Source of the DNA: Opitutia bacterium
Lineage (GTDB): Bacteria > Verrucomicrobiota > Verrucomicrobiia > Opitutales > Seribacteraceae
DNA: 61,497 nucleotides
Reading direction: 5' to 3'
Assembly (NCBI GenBank): GCA_002730975.1
Contig: PCBO01000059.1
Coordinates: forward strand, 1 to 61,497
The translations under genes and the position numbers were made by a program. Of the stretch, positions 8,210-17,438 are shown piece after piece (the stretch's first letter is position 1; each line of letters starts with the position of its first letter). The notes beneath the pieces are model-generated. The model made no database searches, was not told where the DNA came from, and saw nothing but the letters and a program-made list of their open reading frames with translations.

Positions 8210-10885
8210 ATGCCCAAAAACGTGTTGTGGAAATTCTTGCCGACTTTGTTTCTCGTTATAGTCAGCTTTGCTCTAATCACTCCATTCGATGATCAGGAAT
8301 TGGGTGAATATGCCCTATCTCAAGCGACTAGCGACGCCAACAAAACGCTATATCCGAACTACCTAACATTCGATAAAGTCTTGAACGAGGTCAAAGAGGG
8401 TCTCGTTCAAGATGAAATGGTTACTTTCAAGAGCCTTAAGGACTTCGCCACGCAAAACCGCCTAGACTATGCGGAATACTTCAAGCCGCCCACTGGTGTT
8501 CTTGGGACAGTGGCTTCCCGCTTACTTCCATTTGCCGTTAAACCAGGAATTCGCGCCTCTTATGAAAAAGATCGTGAAAAGCGGAATGACATTGTTCTTC
8601 GTGCACTCCTTAGGAATTCTCAGGCATCCATAAGGAAGGGATTGGATCTCAGAGGAGGAGTTGCGTTCACTCTAGAAATCCAGCCTTCCGCAGAAGAAGA
8701 AAACGCCACCCTAGCGAATGAAAACTCGGATTCTTCCGCCATGGACAAGGTTGTCGAGATTATGAGTGAACGCCTAAACGCTTTTGGCGTTGCTGAGACA
8801 ATGGTACGAAAGAAGGGCGACAGCACAATAGAGGTGCAGATACCTGATCTTACGACAAAGGAAAACCCTGAAATGATCGAAGAATTACAACGTCCAGCTC
8901 GCCTAGCCTTTCACATGGTGAGTACCGATCCAAAAGCCCCATCAAATCCACTCGAGGGGGACGACTGGGTAAACGATGACGGAACACCGTTTGTAGCCTT
9001 GCGCAACAATGCTCGAGTAGAGGAAGTTGCATGGGTTACTCGCTATCCGCAAGCCGAAGGAGACATATTGGACAAAGCGGCACCCAGACAAGATCAATCG
9101 GGTGGGTGGTACGTGGCTTTGGACTTCACTTCTGAGGGTGGGAGGGATTTTGGTAACCTTACGGGAGATATAGCAAATTCGAACACGAGCGGTTCTATCG
9201 GTCGATTGGCAGTAGTTCTCGACGGAGTTCTCGAAAGCGCACCGACTGTCAAAAAGCGAATTGATGGAGGGAGTGCGGTAATCGAAGGTTCCTTCACTCG
9301 CAGAGAATCCAAGATGCTGTCCGATATTTTGAACAATCCCCTAAAGGTTTCTTTAACAATAGGAGAGAAGTACGAGGTATCCCCCACCCTGGCGGAAGAC
9401 GCGATGGAGAGCAGTAGGAAGGCATGCATGCTTGGAGCAATTTTGGTCATCGCTTTCATGATTACATGGTACAAGGGGGGGGGCTTGATAGCCGTGATTT
9501 CCGTTGGCACGAACGTTCTTCTTGTGGTAGCGGCGCTCGCAGGTCTCTTTCAAGCTACCTTCACCCTGCCGGGCATCGCGGCTTTAGTGCTAACAATAGG
9601 CATGGCAGTGGACGCAAACATCTTGATTTTCGAACGAATACGAGAGGAACTGCGTGCCGGGAAGAGCCCGGAAGCTGCTTTGGCAGGCGGCTACGACAAA
9701 GCTTTTTCAACCATTATCGACGCAAATCTCACTACACTTATAACCGCATCAATCCTGATATGGTTGGGTACAGGACCCGTTAAAGGATTTGGAGTCACAC
9801 TTGCCATCGGTATATTAGTCTCAATATTCTGCGCCCTCGTTGTTAGCAGATTCCTTATGGAGATGCTCCTTCACTACGGTGTGAAAAATCTCATCAGTGG
9901 AAAGAAAATTGAAAAAGGTCAATCCCGACCCCAGATCGATTTTCAAAAGCATCGTCGATTGGCTTTTGCCATCTCTTGGATAATCGTAGCTATCGGCATA
10001 TTTGCTGTTTACGAGCAAAAGGATCACATTTTAGGAATTGATTTTCAAGGTGGAGAAGAATTGATTGCCTCCTTCGACCAGCGGATAGACACCGCAGAAC
10101 TAGAAAAAGTCGTTAAAGAGTCTAATCTTGGTGAAGTGCAGCATGTTTACCGCTCCGAAGTCGGTTCAGGGGAAAAGGGCGAATATCTGGTTCTCCAAAC
10201 TGAAGCAAATGCAAGCAACGTACTTTTTGCACTGAATGAGGCCCATCCAAAAGCCAACTTAGTGGAAGTCGGTTCAAATACAATTGGAGGATCGGTCAGT
10301 GAGAAGATTCAACATGATGCAATCGTTTCGGTATTGGTCGCTCTTCTCGGGATACTCCTATACGTAGCATTTAGATTCGAAGTCGGTTACGCCGTAGGTG
10401 CAGTTATCGCAACGATTCACGATGTATTGATGACGGTCGGTCTGTTTGTCCTAGTGGGTTATCTTTCAGATGGTAGTCTTTGCTCGGGCCAATTCACCGC
10501 ACCGATGCTCGCTTCCATTCTTATGATCGTGGGCTACTCCATCAACGATACCATAGTCGTTTTTGATCGGATTCGAGAAGAGTTGCTAATGAATCCAGTG
10601 ACAAATTTGAGAAAGATCATTCTGATTGCAATCAATCGAGTTCTCTCTCGCACAATCATTACCAGCGTCACAACCCTTATGGCCGCATTATCGCTATGGA
10701 TTTTTGGAGCAGGAGTCATCCATGACTTTGCATTCGTTTTTGTAATCGGCATTTTAACAGGCACTTTCTCTTCAATTTTCATCGCCAGTCCTATTTTCTA
10801 CTGGTGGCACAAAGGTGACCGCAAGCATGTCGAGGAACGGGAATTCGTTCCAAATTACGACTGGCAAACTTCATCCAAGACTTGA
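8210..10885 (+). CDS. secDF: Protein translocase subunit SecDF (fused SecD-SecF)
   Basis: Proton-driven translocase auxiliary protein that pulls exported proteins on the periplasmic side. SecD and SecF are fused into one 891-residue chain. SecD part: TM1 at about 8-26, the P1 entry block RKGLDLRGGVAF (about 146), then a membrane bundle with AVDANILIFERIREE (about 470). SecF part begins near residue 580 with DFQKHRRLAF, then GIDFQGGEEL and the second conserved YSINDTIVVFDRIREE (about 775). The paired Asp and Arg of these two repeats are the proton-path residues. A run of nine G at 9475-9483 encodes KGGG at the loop before a SecD membrane helix. No Shine-Dalgarno sequence precedes the ATG. Confidence 0.96.
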   Translation: MPKNVLWKFLPTLFLVIVSFALITPFDDQELGEYALSQATSDANKTLYPNYLTFDKVLNEVKEGLVQDEMVTFKSLKDFATQNRLDYAEYFKPPTGVLGTVASRLLPFAVKPGIRASYEKDREKRNDIVLRALLRNSQASIRKGLDLRGGVAFTLEIQPSAEEENATLANENSDSSAMDKVVEIMSERLNAFGVAETMVRKKGDSTIEVQIPDLTTKENPEMIEELQRPARLAFHMVSTDPKAPSNPLEGDDWVNDDGTPFVALRNNARVEEVAWVTRYPQAEGDILDKAAPRQDQSGGWYVALDFTSEGGRDFGNLTGDIANSNTSGSIGRLAVVLDGVLESAPTVKKRIDGGSAVIEGSFTRRESKMLSDILNNPLKVSLTIGEKYEVSPTLAEDAMESSRKACMLGAILVIAFMITWYKGGGLIAVISVGTNVLLVVAALAGLFQATFTLPGIAALVLTIGMAVDANILIFERIREELRAGKSPEAALAGGYDKAFSTIIDANLTTLITASILIWLGTGPVKGFGVTLAIGILVSIFCALVVSRFLMEMLLHYGVKNLISGKKIEKGQSRPQIDFQKHRRLAFAISWIIVAIGIFAVYEQKDHILGIDFQGGEELIASFDQRIDTAELEKVVKESNLGEVQHVYRSEVGSGEKGEYLVLQTEANASNVLFALNEAHPKANLVEVGSNTIGGSVSEKIQHDAIVSVLVALLGILLYVAFRFEVGYAVGAVIATIHDVLMTVGLFVLVGYLSDGSLCSGQFTAPMLASILMIVGYSINDTIVVFDRIREELLMNPVTNLRKIILIAINRVLSRTIITSVTTLMAALSLWIFGAGVIHDFAFVFVIGILTGTFSSIFIASPIFYWWHKGDRKHVEEREFVPNYDWQTSSKT

Positions 10886-10918
10886 GGCCTAAAAGATTTT
10901 TCGGCCAAAGGTATCTAC

Positions 10919-12640
10919 ATGCGATGGGTTGAGAGTTCCGTCTCCGAAGAAACTGCCGAGAGGCTTTCGAGATCTCTTGCGATCTCTCCTATTCTTTCTC
11001 GATTCCTCGTAGTTCGCGGATTTACTGATGCAGACTCTGCTCGTGCTTTCCTGAAGCCAAACCTTGCGGATTTAGCGAATCCCTTCGACCTTCCGTCAAT
11101 GAAGGAGGCCGTGGAACGATTAATACTGTCTCTGAACAAGAAGGAGTCAGTCCTTATAGTAGGAGACTACGATGTAGACGGCATCACTTCCACGGTCATG
11201 CTTTGTCGTGTGCTTTCCGCATTGGGGAACGAACCTGCGCACATTACGCCAAAACGTAAAGAAGAGGGATACGGGTTGACTCACGCGGTCCTTGAGCGAG
11301 GTCTGCAAATGGGAGACATCGACTTAGTCGTTGCTCTCGATTGCGGTACGAATTCATCCGAGGAATACGCCTTTCTTCAATCAAAGGGGATCGATCTTCT
11401 AGTAGTCGACCATCACCAAGCAAAAACAGAAACACCCGACGGCGCCATCCTCCTAAACCCACATCTGCACCTAGATGAAGCTGAACCTTGGCGAGACCTA
11501 TGTACTGCAGGTCTCACCTTCAAGCTATCTCACGGACTGATTAAAAGGCTTCGAGAAAATGATCACGAGTTGGCAAAAGGAATAAGCCCGAAAGATTTTC
11601 TGGCCTTAGCCTCGCTAGGCACTCTTGCCGACATGGTACCTCTGCGAGATGAAAATCGAATTCTTGCTCGATATGGACTGAAACACTTAGCACATCACCC
11701 AGGGTTCGGGCTTGAATCGCTAATTTCCGTGTCTGGCATTGACGCGAGCTCATCACTCGATGCAGAGGACGTGACATTTCGCATAGCCCCTCGAATCAAT
11801 GCATGCGGTAGACTCAATATGCCGGAATTTGCGACGGAACTGTTATTGAGCGAAGATAGCGAGACATGTAAGACTCTGGCAAAAAAAATAGACGGCTTTA
11901 ATATCGAACGGCGGGAAATAGAGACAAAGCTAACAGCCGAAGCAGTAACAATGGCGGAGGAAAGTTTTTCGAATTCACCCGCAGTAGTTGCATTCGGGGA
12001 TGGAGATCACTGGAATCCCGGAGTTGTTGGCATTGTGGCAGGCAAATTAGCAAACAGCCTTCAAAAGCCCTGTATCGTTCTTGCTAAAGATGGAAGTGAG
12101 TACAAAGGTTCGGGAAGAAGTGTCCCCGGAGTTGACATGGTGAAAACTCTCCATCGCTGCAAGGAATTACTAACGCATTGGGGCGGACATCCTGCCGCGG
12201 TAGGAATGAACTTGCCGCAAGAGAACCTAGTTCCATTTCAAGAGGCCTTCATCCTCGCAGTCAGAGAGGTGACGGGAGGCAATTTGCCAGAGCCTTTTCT
12301 AACTATCAATGCAACCCTAAACCCAGAGGACCTCCGGCCTGAACTGCTGCTCGAAATAAACAACCTTGCACCATTTGGCCAAGAGAACCCTGAGCCGACG
12401 ATTGCCTTGAGAGGCGTTAGACTATCGGGACCGCCACGCAGAGTTGGTTCGGGCGACCATTTTCAGTTTTCAATTTTCAATGGCGAGGAATCGGTTTCAG
12501 GCATAGCTTGGCAGATGGGCAAAAACATACCGCCCACATCATACCCTCTCGACCTTGCCTTGCACTTTCGCTGGAACCACTGGAACGGAAGACGTCTCCC
12601 TCAAATGGTTCTGCGCGACTGGCGAAAAGCCGAGGAATAA
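10919..12640 (+). CDS. recJ: Single-stranded-DNA-specific exonuclease RecJ
   Basis: 5'-3' ssDNA exonuclease of the DHH superfamily used in recombination and mismatch repair. Seen: motif I GDYDVDGITS (about 81-90), DCGTN (about 141), DHH in VVDHHQ (about 162-166), a further acid in LADMVP, and the DHHA1 motif GGHPAAVG (about 421). The C-terminal OB-like domain ends in the final 60 residues. The length of 573 matches RecJ. AAGG about 8 bp before the ATG is one of the few plausible ribosome-binding sites here. The gene sits 33 bp after secDF and converges on glyQS with only 22 bp between stops and no visible terminator. Confidence 0.95.
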   Translation: MRWVESSVSEETAERLSRSLAISPILSRFLVVRGFTDADSARAFLKPNLADLANPFDLPSMKEAVERLILSLNKKESVLIVGDYDVDGITSTVMLCRVLSALGNEPAHITPKRKEEGYGLTHAVLERGLQMGDIDLVVALDCGTNSSEEYAFLQSKGIDLLVVDHHQAKTETPDGAILLNPHLHLDEAEPWRDLCTAGLTFKLSHGLIKRLRENDHELAKGISPKDFLALASLGTLADMVPLRDENRILARYGLKHLAHHPGFGLESLISVSGIDASSSLDAEDVTFRIAPRINACGRLNMPEFATELLLSEDSETCKTLAKKIDGFNIERREIETKLTAEAVTMAEESFSNSPAVVAFGDGDHWNPGVVGIVAGKLANSLQKPCIVLAKDGSEYKGSGRSVPGVDMVKTLHRCKELLTHWGGHPAAVGMNLPQENLVPFQEAFILAVREVTGGNLPEPFLTINATLNPEDLRPELLLEINNLAPFGQENPEPTIALRGVRLSGPPRRVGSGDHFQFSIFNGEESVSGIAWQMGKNIPPTSYPLDLALHFRWNHWNGRRLPQMVLRDWRKAEE

Positions 12641-12662
12641 ACTCGTCTCGACGCATATCTTG

Positions 12663-14168
12663 CTAGGGGTTGATTTGCTCCTCGAGAAAAACAATCAATT
12701 CGTCTTCTGAAAGTCTTTTTTGCTTGGTCGTATCTCGATCCCTCAAAGTAAAGCTGCCATCCCCTTCAATCGTATCAAAGTCTACAGTTACGCCAAAGGG
12801 AGCTCCTGCTTCGTCTATGCGTCGATAACGGCGACCTATTGCTCCACCTTGGTCGTAAACGACGTTCCACCTCCGACGCAGACGTTCGTATAACTGGCGA
12901 GCTCTCTCCACCAGTTCGGGTTTTTTCTTTAACAAAGGAAAAACTCCAACCTTAATCGGAGCTACTCGAGGGTGAAAACGAAGAACAGTACGCTTGTCTC
13001 CTTCAATTTCGTCTACGTCATAGGCAGCGCAGAGAATCGCAAGCAAAGTTCGATCGACTCCCAGACTAGGCTCAATGACATGCGGGACATATCGCTCTTT
13101 TCGCTCTTCGTCGAAATATTCCAAAGACTTTCCAGAACATTCCTGATGACGAGAAAGATCAAAATTACCTCTAGCTGCGATACCTTCCAGCTCTTGCTCC
13201 CCAAAAGGAAATTTGAAAGTTATGTCCGTGCAAGCTCGAGCGTAGTGAGCAAGCTTTTCCTTAGGATGTACTTCCTCTCCAAGATGCTCCTTGGTCAAAC
13301 CGATGGAAGAGAACCATGCCTTTCGAGTAGCGATCCATTCACGATGGTACTTTGGCCATGCCTCTTCATCGGGAGGGATAAAGTACTCGATCTCCATTTG
13401 CTCGAACTCACGTGAGCGAAAAATAAAGTTTCGAGGAGTTATTTCATTACGGAATGCCTTACCTATCTGGGCAATACCGAAGGGAACCTTGAGACGACCG
13501 GAATCGAGAACATTCTTGAAATTTGCAAAGATACCTTGAGCCGTCTCGGGACGAAGATAACAAGCGGAAGAAGCGTCGCGTAACGCACCGACATGGGTCT
13601 CGAACATCATGTTGAATTCCCGAGGTTCGGTTAGCGTGCCCACTTTGCCCGTAGCAGGTGAAGGAGCAAGTGAACGTTCCTCTGAAGACATCTCTTCAAA
13701 AGATCGCAATAGAACAGGTGCCAAATCCCCTTGTTTGCTCTGCTTACGCTTCATTTCGATAGCCTTGGCGTCAGCCTCTTCCTGCGCGACTTCAGATTCG
13801 AGAACCGAAATCCAGCCAATGGTTTCGTCTTCAACAACAACAGGACCGCAATAAAGTTGATCAGCACGGTAGCGCATCTTTGATTCACGACAATCCACCA
13901 TAGGGTCGGTAAAACCATCTACATGACCTGAAGATCGCCAAATCTCGGGATTCATTATTATGCTACAGTCCAACCCCACCACATCGTCTCGGCGACGTAC
14001 CATATCCTCCCACCACGCATCCTTTATGTTTTTACGAAGTTCGACTCCGAGGGGACCGTAGTCGAAAAAGCCGTTAATTCCCCCGTATATTTCGGAAGAG
14101 TGGAAAATGAAACCACGGCGCTTGCACAACGCCACGATTTCCTCCATTTTAGAATTTCCTTTGCTCAT
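12663..14168 (-). CDS. glyQS: Glycyl-tRNA synthetase, single-chain dimeric type
   Basis: Class II synthetase of the eukaryote/archaeal-like alpha2 type, unlike the alpha2beta2 GlyQ+GlyS of E. coli. N-terminal block [16 protein letters not shown] and [12 protein letters not shown] mark the family; motif 2 is [18 protein letters not shown] and motif 3 GVDRTLLAI. The C-terminal anticodon-binding domain runs through [11 protein letters not shown] to the end. The open frame extends to 14279, but the first 37 residues are hydrophobic and non-homologous. The ATG at 14168 (501 aa) is chosen; the ATG at 14147 has a better AAAGGA site and would also keep every conserved block. Confidence 0.95.
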   Translation of the reverse strand: MSKGNSKMEEIVALCKRRGFIFHSSEIYGGINGFFDYGPLGVELRKNIKDAWWEDMVRRRDDVVGLDCSIIMNPEIWRSSGHVDGFTDPMVDCRESKMRYRADQLYCGPVVVEDETIGWISVLESEVAQEEADAKAIEMKRKQSKQGDLAPVLLRSFEEMSSEERSLAPSPATGKVGTLTEPREFNMMFETHVGALRDASSACYLRPETAQGIFANFKNVLDSGRLKVPFGIAQIGKAFRNEITPRNFIFRSREFEQMEIEYFIPPDEEAWPKYHREWIATRKAWFSSIGLTKEHLGEEVHPKEKLAHYARACTDITFKFPFGEQELEGIAARGNFDLSRHQECSGKSLEYFDEERKERYVPHVIEPSLGVDRTLLAILCAAYDVDEIEGDKRTVLRFHPRVAPIKVGVFPLLKKKPELVERARQLYERLRRRWNVVYDQGGAIGRRYRRIDEAGAPFGVTVDFDTIEGDGSFTLRDRDTTKQKRLSEDELIVFLEEQINP

Positions 14169-14365
14169 AAGTTCTTGAAGATAAAAAGGGTACAATATGA
14201 ATGCTTGCCGGAGGTACAACGCCGAACTTCTAAACAAAGCATATTCGAGAAAAAAAACGCATTCCAGAAGAAACATCATCTCTAGGAATGAATGATAGCC
14301 AAGGAGATTTTGAAGTTTTTGCCAGTTGACTTACCAATGTTCAAATGCTTCCATTCGACGGTTTA

Positions 14366-14644
14366 ATGAAGACATTTAATCGAAAAGCCAAACAATTTGC
14401 CATAGTCATCACTTTGACAATTTCGGCAATTGGTTTTTCTGGGTGCAGTATGTTTCCCCAAGCCAAAAAGTACTTATCTAAAAATATTAATGTCGCTGGT
14501 GCGTTTACCCACTCTCCAGATTCCTTTGCTCCCGTTGAAACTGGCACTCTCCGGTTGCAATCCGACGAATTATGGTACCGTCGGGACTTCAGCGGGAACA
14601 AAACCACTTTTTTGTGGGGTCTTTTCACTTTTACTGATTATTGA
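14366..14644 (+). CDS. Small putative lipoprotein
   Basis: A 92-residue product with a basic start (MKTFNRKAK), a hydrophobic core and lipobox GFSGC near residue 27, predicting export and lipid attachment. The mature region ends with an aromatic-rich segment (WYRRDF, FLWGLFTFTDY), a layout seen in small outer-membrane-associated lipoproteins, but no family is recognised. The frame is open back to 14345; the ATG at 14366 gives a proper signal peptide. It lies between glyQS (divergent) and the fur-suf operon and may be transcribed separately from them. Confidence 0.6.
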   Translation: MKTFNRKAKQFAIVITLTISAIGFSGCSMFPQAKKYLSKNINVAGAFTHSPDSFAPVETGTLRLQSDELWYRRDFSGNKTTFLWGLFTFTDY

Positions 14645-14686
14645 TTCATTCCGCCCTACTTGGTGGATTTCCTGCGCTCAGGGTGA

Positions 14687-14716
14687 TTCACTATAGAAAT
14701 TGAACAAAATTAGAAT
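14687..14716 (+). promoter_or_regulatory. Candidate promoter of the fur-suf operon
   Basis: TTCACT at 14687-14692 and TAGAAT at 14711-14716 (5 of 6 matches to TATAAT) are 18 bp apart. The -10 box is the left arm of the Fur/PerR-like palindrome, so a bound repressor would block initiation. Another choice, TTGAAC at 14700, has a poorer -10. Confidence 0.35.
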
Positions 14717-14723
14717 AATTCTA
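14711..14723. promoter_or_regulatory. Fur/PerR-like operator (6-1-6 inverted repeat)
   Basis: TAGAAT-A-ATTCTA is a perfect inverted repeat with 6-bp arms around one base. Extended by one base on each side it matches the PerR 7-1-7 consensus (TTATAAT-N-ATTATAA) at 12 of 15 positions. It lies 33 bp before the start of a Fur-family gene that leads the suf operon, the expected place for autoregulation and iron or peroxide control. Confidence 0.6.
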
Positions 14724-14755
14724 TTTATTTCTTGCGAACGAGTCTCAGTATCGTC

Positions 14756-15211
14756 ATGAAGGAGGAAGTGAATACCTCTCTTCCTGAGACAGAACGCAAC
14801 AGATTGAAGCACGCCTTGAAGTGCCGAAATCTTCGACCGACTCGCCAAAGAACCTGCGTGTATGGCGTTATTCTCGAAAAACGTGATCACCCCACAGCTG
14901 ATGACATTCATCTCCGCGTTCGAAAAAAGCTTCCAAGCATTTCATTAGCTACGATATATAATTGCTTGGACACATTGGTCGAATGCGAATTAGTAAAACA
15001 AGTACATCTAGACCGTGCACCGACTCGTTTTTGCCCAAACAGGACTCCCCATGCCCACTTCCATTGCCGTGACTCTGGAAAAGTATACGATGTTTCCCTT
15101 GATGATGAAAGGCTTTCTGCCATCGAACAATTTCTACCTCATGGATTTACTGCCGACACCATAGAACTATCATTTCTGGGGCGGGGACCTGTGACTAATA
15201 CAATTTCGTAA
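14756..15211 (+). CDS. Fur-family metal-responsive transcriptional regulator
   Basis: Fur/PerR/Zur superfamily repressor of 151 residues. The winged-helix N-terminal part has RPTRQRTCVYGVI and the recognition helix SLATIYNCLDTLVE. The metal-sensing cluster HAHFHC begins near residue 99. The structural-zinc CxxC that normally follows reads CRDSG, so its second Cys is gone and no second CxxC is present; this resembles zinc-site-lacking Fur relatives. The frame extends to a TTG at 14732, but the ATG at 14756 starts the natural N-terminus. Its position right before sufC, plus the palindrome upstream, suggests it controls Fe-S cluster assembly in response to iron or peroxide. Which metal it senses cannot be read from sequence. 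Confidence 0.88.
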   Translation: MKEEVNTSLPETERNRLKHALKCRNLRPTRQRTCVYGVILEKRDHPTADDIHLRVRKKLPSISLATIYNCLDTLVECELVKQVHLDRAPTRFCPNRTPHAHFHCRDSGKVYDVSLDDERLSAIEQFLPHGFTADTIELSFLGRGPVTNTIS

Positions 15212-15240
15212 ATCTATCTACAGAACCATAAAATAAATCA

Positions 15241-15993
15241 GTGAGCTATTTGGAAATTAAAGATCTTCGCGTTAAAATCGAAGAAAAAAAAATTCTGCGT
15301 GGATTAAACCTGAATATCCCGAAAGGCGAAGTACATGCAATCATGGGACCTAATGGAAGCGGGAAAAGCACTCTTTCAAAAGTTCTTTCAGGACACGATG
15401 ACTACGAAGTAACCAGCGGATCTGCCCTACTAGACGGAGATGAAATTCTAGGGATGGAGCCGGATGAAATTTCTCGCTTGGGCCTTTTCCTTGCTTTTCA
15501 ATACCCGCTTGAAGTTCCCGGAGTAAGCATAGCCAATTTTATAAGAGCGGCTCTACAGGGTCGTTTGACTGGAAACGAAACAGTCGACGCAGTTGGTTAT
15601 TACAAGGATTTGTATGCTAGCATGGACGAACTCGGCATTGACAGGAAGTTCACCTCACGCTGCGTAAACGAAGGTTTCTCGGGTGGAGAGAAAAAACGTT
15701 GTGAAATCCTACAAATGGCCATGCTCAAGCCCAAGTATTGCATATTGGACGAAACCGACAGCGGTCTTGACATCGACGCCCTAAAAATCGTCGCAAAAGG
15801 CGTCAACCAGATGCGTAACCCCGACCGAGGCATACTAGTAATCACGCACTACCAGAGATTACTGGAGTACATTGTTCCCGATAAAGTTCACGTAATGTGG
15901 GAAGGTCGCATTGCACATAGCGGGGGCAAGGAACTAGCTCTAGAATTAGAAGCAAAAGGCTACGATTGGGTTCGCGAAGAACTAGTTGCTTAA
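15241..15993 (+). CDS. sufC: Fe-S cluster assembly ATPase SufC
   Basis: ABC-type ATPase of the SufBCD scaffold; it works in the cytoplasm and not in transport. Walker [10 protein letters not shown] at about 36-44, signature FSGGEKKR at about 143-150 and Walker [13 protein letters not shown] at about 166 match SufC, including the D-loop DSGLD typical of it. Length 250 residues. The start is GTG with no Shine-Dalgarno sequence. A run of nine A at about 15284-15292 encodes part of EEKKI. First gene of sufCBD-sufT, 29 bp after the Fur-family gene. The order C-B-D without SufS, SufE or SufU means the cysteine desulfurase is encoded elsewhere. Confidence 0.96.
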   Translation: MSYLEIKDLRVKIEEKKILRGLNLNIPKGEVHAIMGPNGSGKSTLSKVLSGHDDYEVTSGSALLDGDEILGMEPDEISRLGLFLAFQYPLEVPGVSIANFIRAALQGRLTGNETVDAVGYYKDLYASMDELGIDRKFTSRCVNEGFSGGEKKRCEILQMAMLKPKYCILDETDSGLDIDALKIVAKGVNQMRNPDRGILVITHYQRLLEYIVPDKVHVMWEGRIAHSGGKELALELEAKGYDWVREELVA

Positions 15994-16013
15994 AAACACT
16001 GAGAGATTACCCT

Positions 16014-17420
16014 ATGATTCAACCAACTCAAATTAATGTAGATCGGGACAAGGGTGACTTCCGCTATGAGACTGACTACCAATATGATGCAGGAGTCGGC
16101 TTGCGAGAAGATGTCGTTCGATACATCTCAGAAGTCAAGGGAGAAGACGAATGGATACGGGACTACCGGCTCAAGTCCTTGGATACCTTCTCTCGCAAAC
16201 CGATGCCTACGCACTGGGCAACAAAAGATTTAGAGAATATACATTTCGACAAAATTCGCTACTACCTTGCCAAAGGTCAAAAGCCCAGCCGTACATGGGA
16301 AGAAGTTCCCGAAGACGTAAAGGAAACATTCGAGAGGCTCGGCATTCCCGAGCAGGAAAGAAAATTCCTCGCAGGCGTAGAGGCTCAGTTCGATAGTGAA
16401 GCCGCCTACTCCCGAATGAAAGTCGAACTGGAAAAAGAAGGAGTTATTTTTGTTGGCTCTTCTGACGGACTGAAGGATCACCCAGAAATTTTCCGGAAAT
16501 GGTTTGGCAAAGTTATCCCAGCGTCGGACAATAAGTTTTCAGCACTTAATTCAGCAGTTTTCAGTGGCGGAAGTTTCATTTATGTTCCCCCCGGGGTTAA
16601 GCTTGCCCAACCTTTACAGGCTTACTTTAGAATAAATGCTGAAAACTTCGGTCAGTTTGAGCGTACCCTAATCATTGCCGACGAAGGAGCAGAACTTACG
16701 TACATGGAGGGTTGTACGGCACCTAAGTTCGAAACCACGACTTTACATAGCGCTGTAGTGGAACTCGTAGCTATGCCAGGAGCCAAGATTCAGTATATCA
16801 CTGTTCAAAATTGGTCGAACAATGTTTTCAACTTAGTAACAAAAAGAGCGATGGCTCACGAAGAATCCGAAGTACGCTGGATAGACTGTAACATCGGTTC
16901 GCGCCTGACCATGAAGTACCCCGGTGTTATCTTAAAGGGTCGCAAGGCAAGGGGGGAAGTCCTTTCCATTGCTCTCGCTAATGATGGACAACATCAAGAT
17001 ACTGGTGCTAAAATGGTCCATGCGGCAGACGAAACCACAAGTAACATAATAGCAAAATCAATTTCTATAGGTAAGGGCCGTTCATCTTATCGTGGTCTCG
17101 TACAAATACCAGGACATCTGAATAATTGTCGTAACAATACCGAATGTGACGCCCTTCTGATCAACGCAAACAGCCGAACCGATACCTACCCTGCCATTAC
17201 GGTTCGTGGCAACGGCAATGCAGTGCAACACGAGGCCAGCGTCTCTAAATTAAACGCTGAGCAAATTTTTTACATGCGCCAAAGAGGACTGACTGAGGCG
17301 GATGCCGTAAGCCTAAGCGTTAACGGTTTTGTGAACGACTTGATTCGAGAATTCCCTATGGAATACAGCGTCGAGCTCAAAAGGCTCATCGACATGGAGA
17401 TGGAAGATTCCGTTGGCTGA
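16014..17420 (+). CDS. sufB: Fe-S cluster assembly scaffold SufB
   Basis: SufB of the SufBC2D complex, on which nascent Fe-S clusters are built. Family blocks: [42 protein letters not shown], and the C-terminal [13 protein letters not shown] and [19 protein letters not shown]. The cysteine of RNNTECD corresponds to the essential Cys405 region of E. coli SufB, and HEASVSK provides the conserved His/Glu pair. The frame opens at a TTG at 15966 inside sufC; the ATG at 16014 with GAGA upstream is preferred and gives 468 residues. Confidence 0.96.
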   Translation: MIQPTQINVDRDKGDFRYETDYQYDAGVGLREDVVRYISEVKGEDEWIRDYRLKSLDTFSRKPMPTHWATKDLENIHFDKIRYYLAKGQKPSRTWEEVPEDVKETFERLGIPEQERKFLAGVEAQFDSEAAYSRMKVELEKEGVIFVGSSDGLKDHPEIFRKWFGKVIPASDNKFSALNSAVFSGGSFIYVPPGVKLAQPLQAYFRINAENFGQFERTLIIADEGAELTYMEGCTAPKFETTTLHSAVVELVAMPGAKIQYITVQNWSNNVFNLVTKRAMAHEESEVRWIDCNIGSRLTMKYPGVILKGRKARGEVLSIALANDGQHQDTGAKMVHAADETTSNIIAKSISIGKGRSSYRGLVQIPGHLNNCRNNTECDALLINANSRTDTYPAITVRGNGNAVQHEASVSKLNAEQIFYMRQRGLTEADAVSLSVNGFVNDLIREFPMEYSVELKRLIDMEMEDSVG

Positions 17421-17438
17421 ACTTCCTATCGAGGAACA

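Noticed and set aside
15284-15292. A9 run in sufC as a programmed frameshift site
   Set aside because: The zero frame runs through to a complete SufC; no alternative frame product or downstream stimulatory structure is visible.
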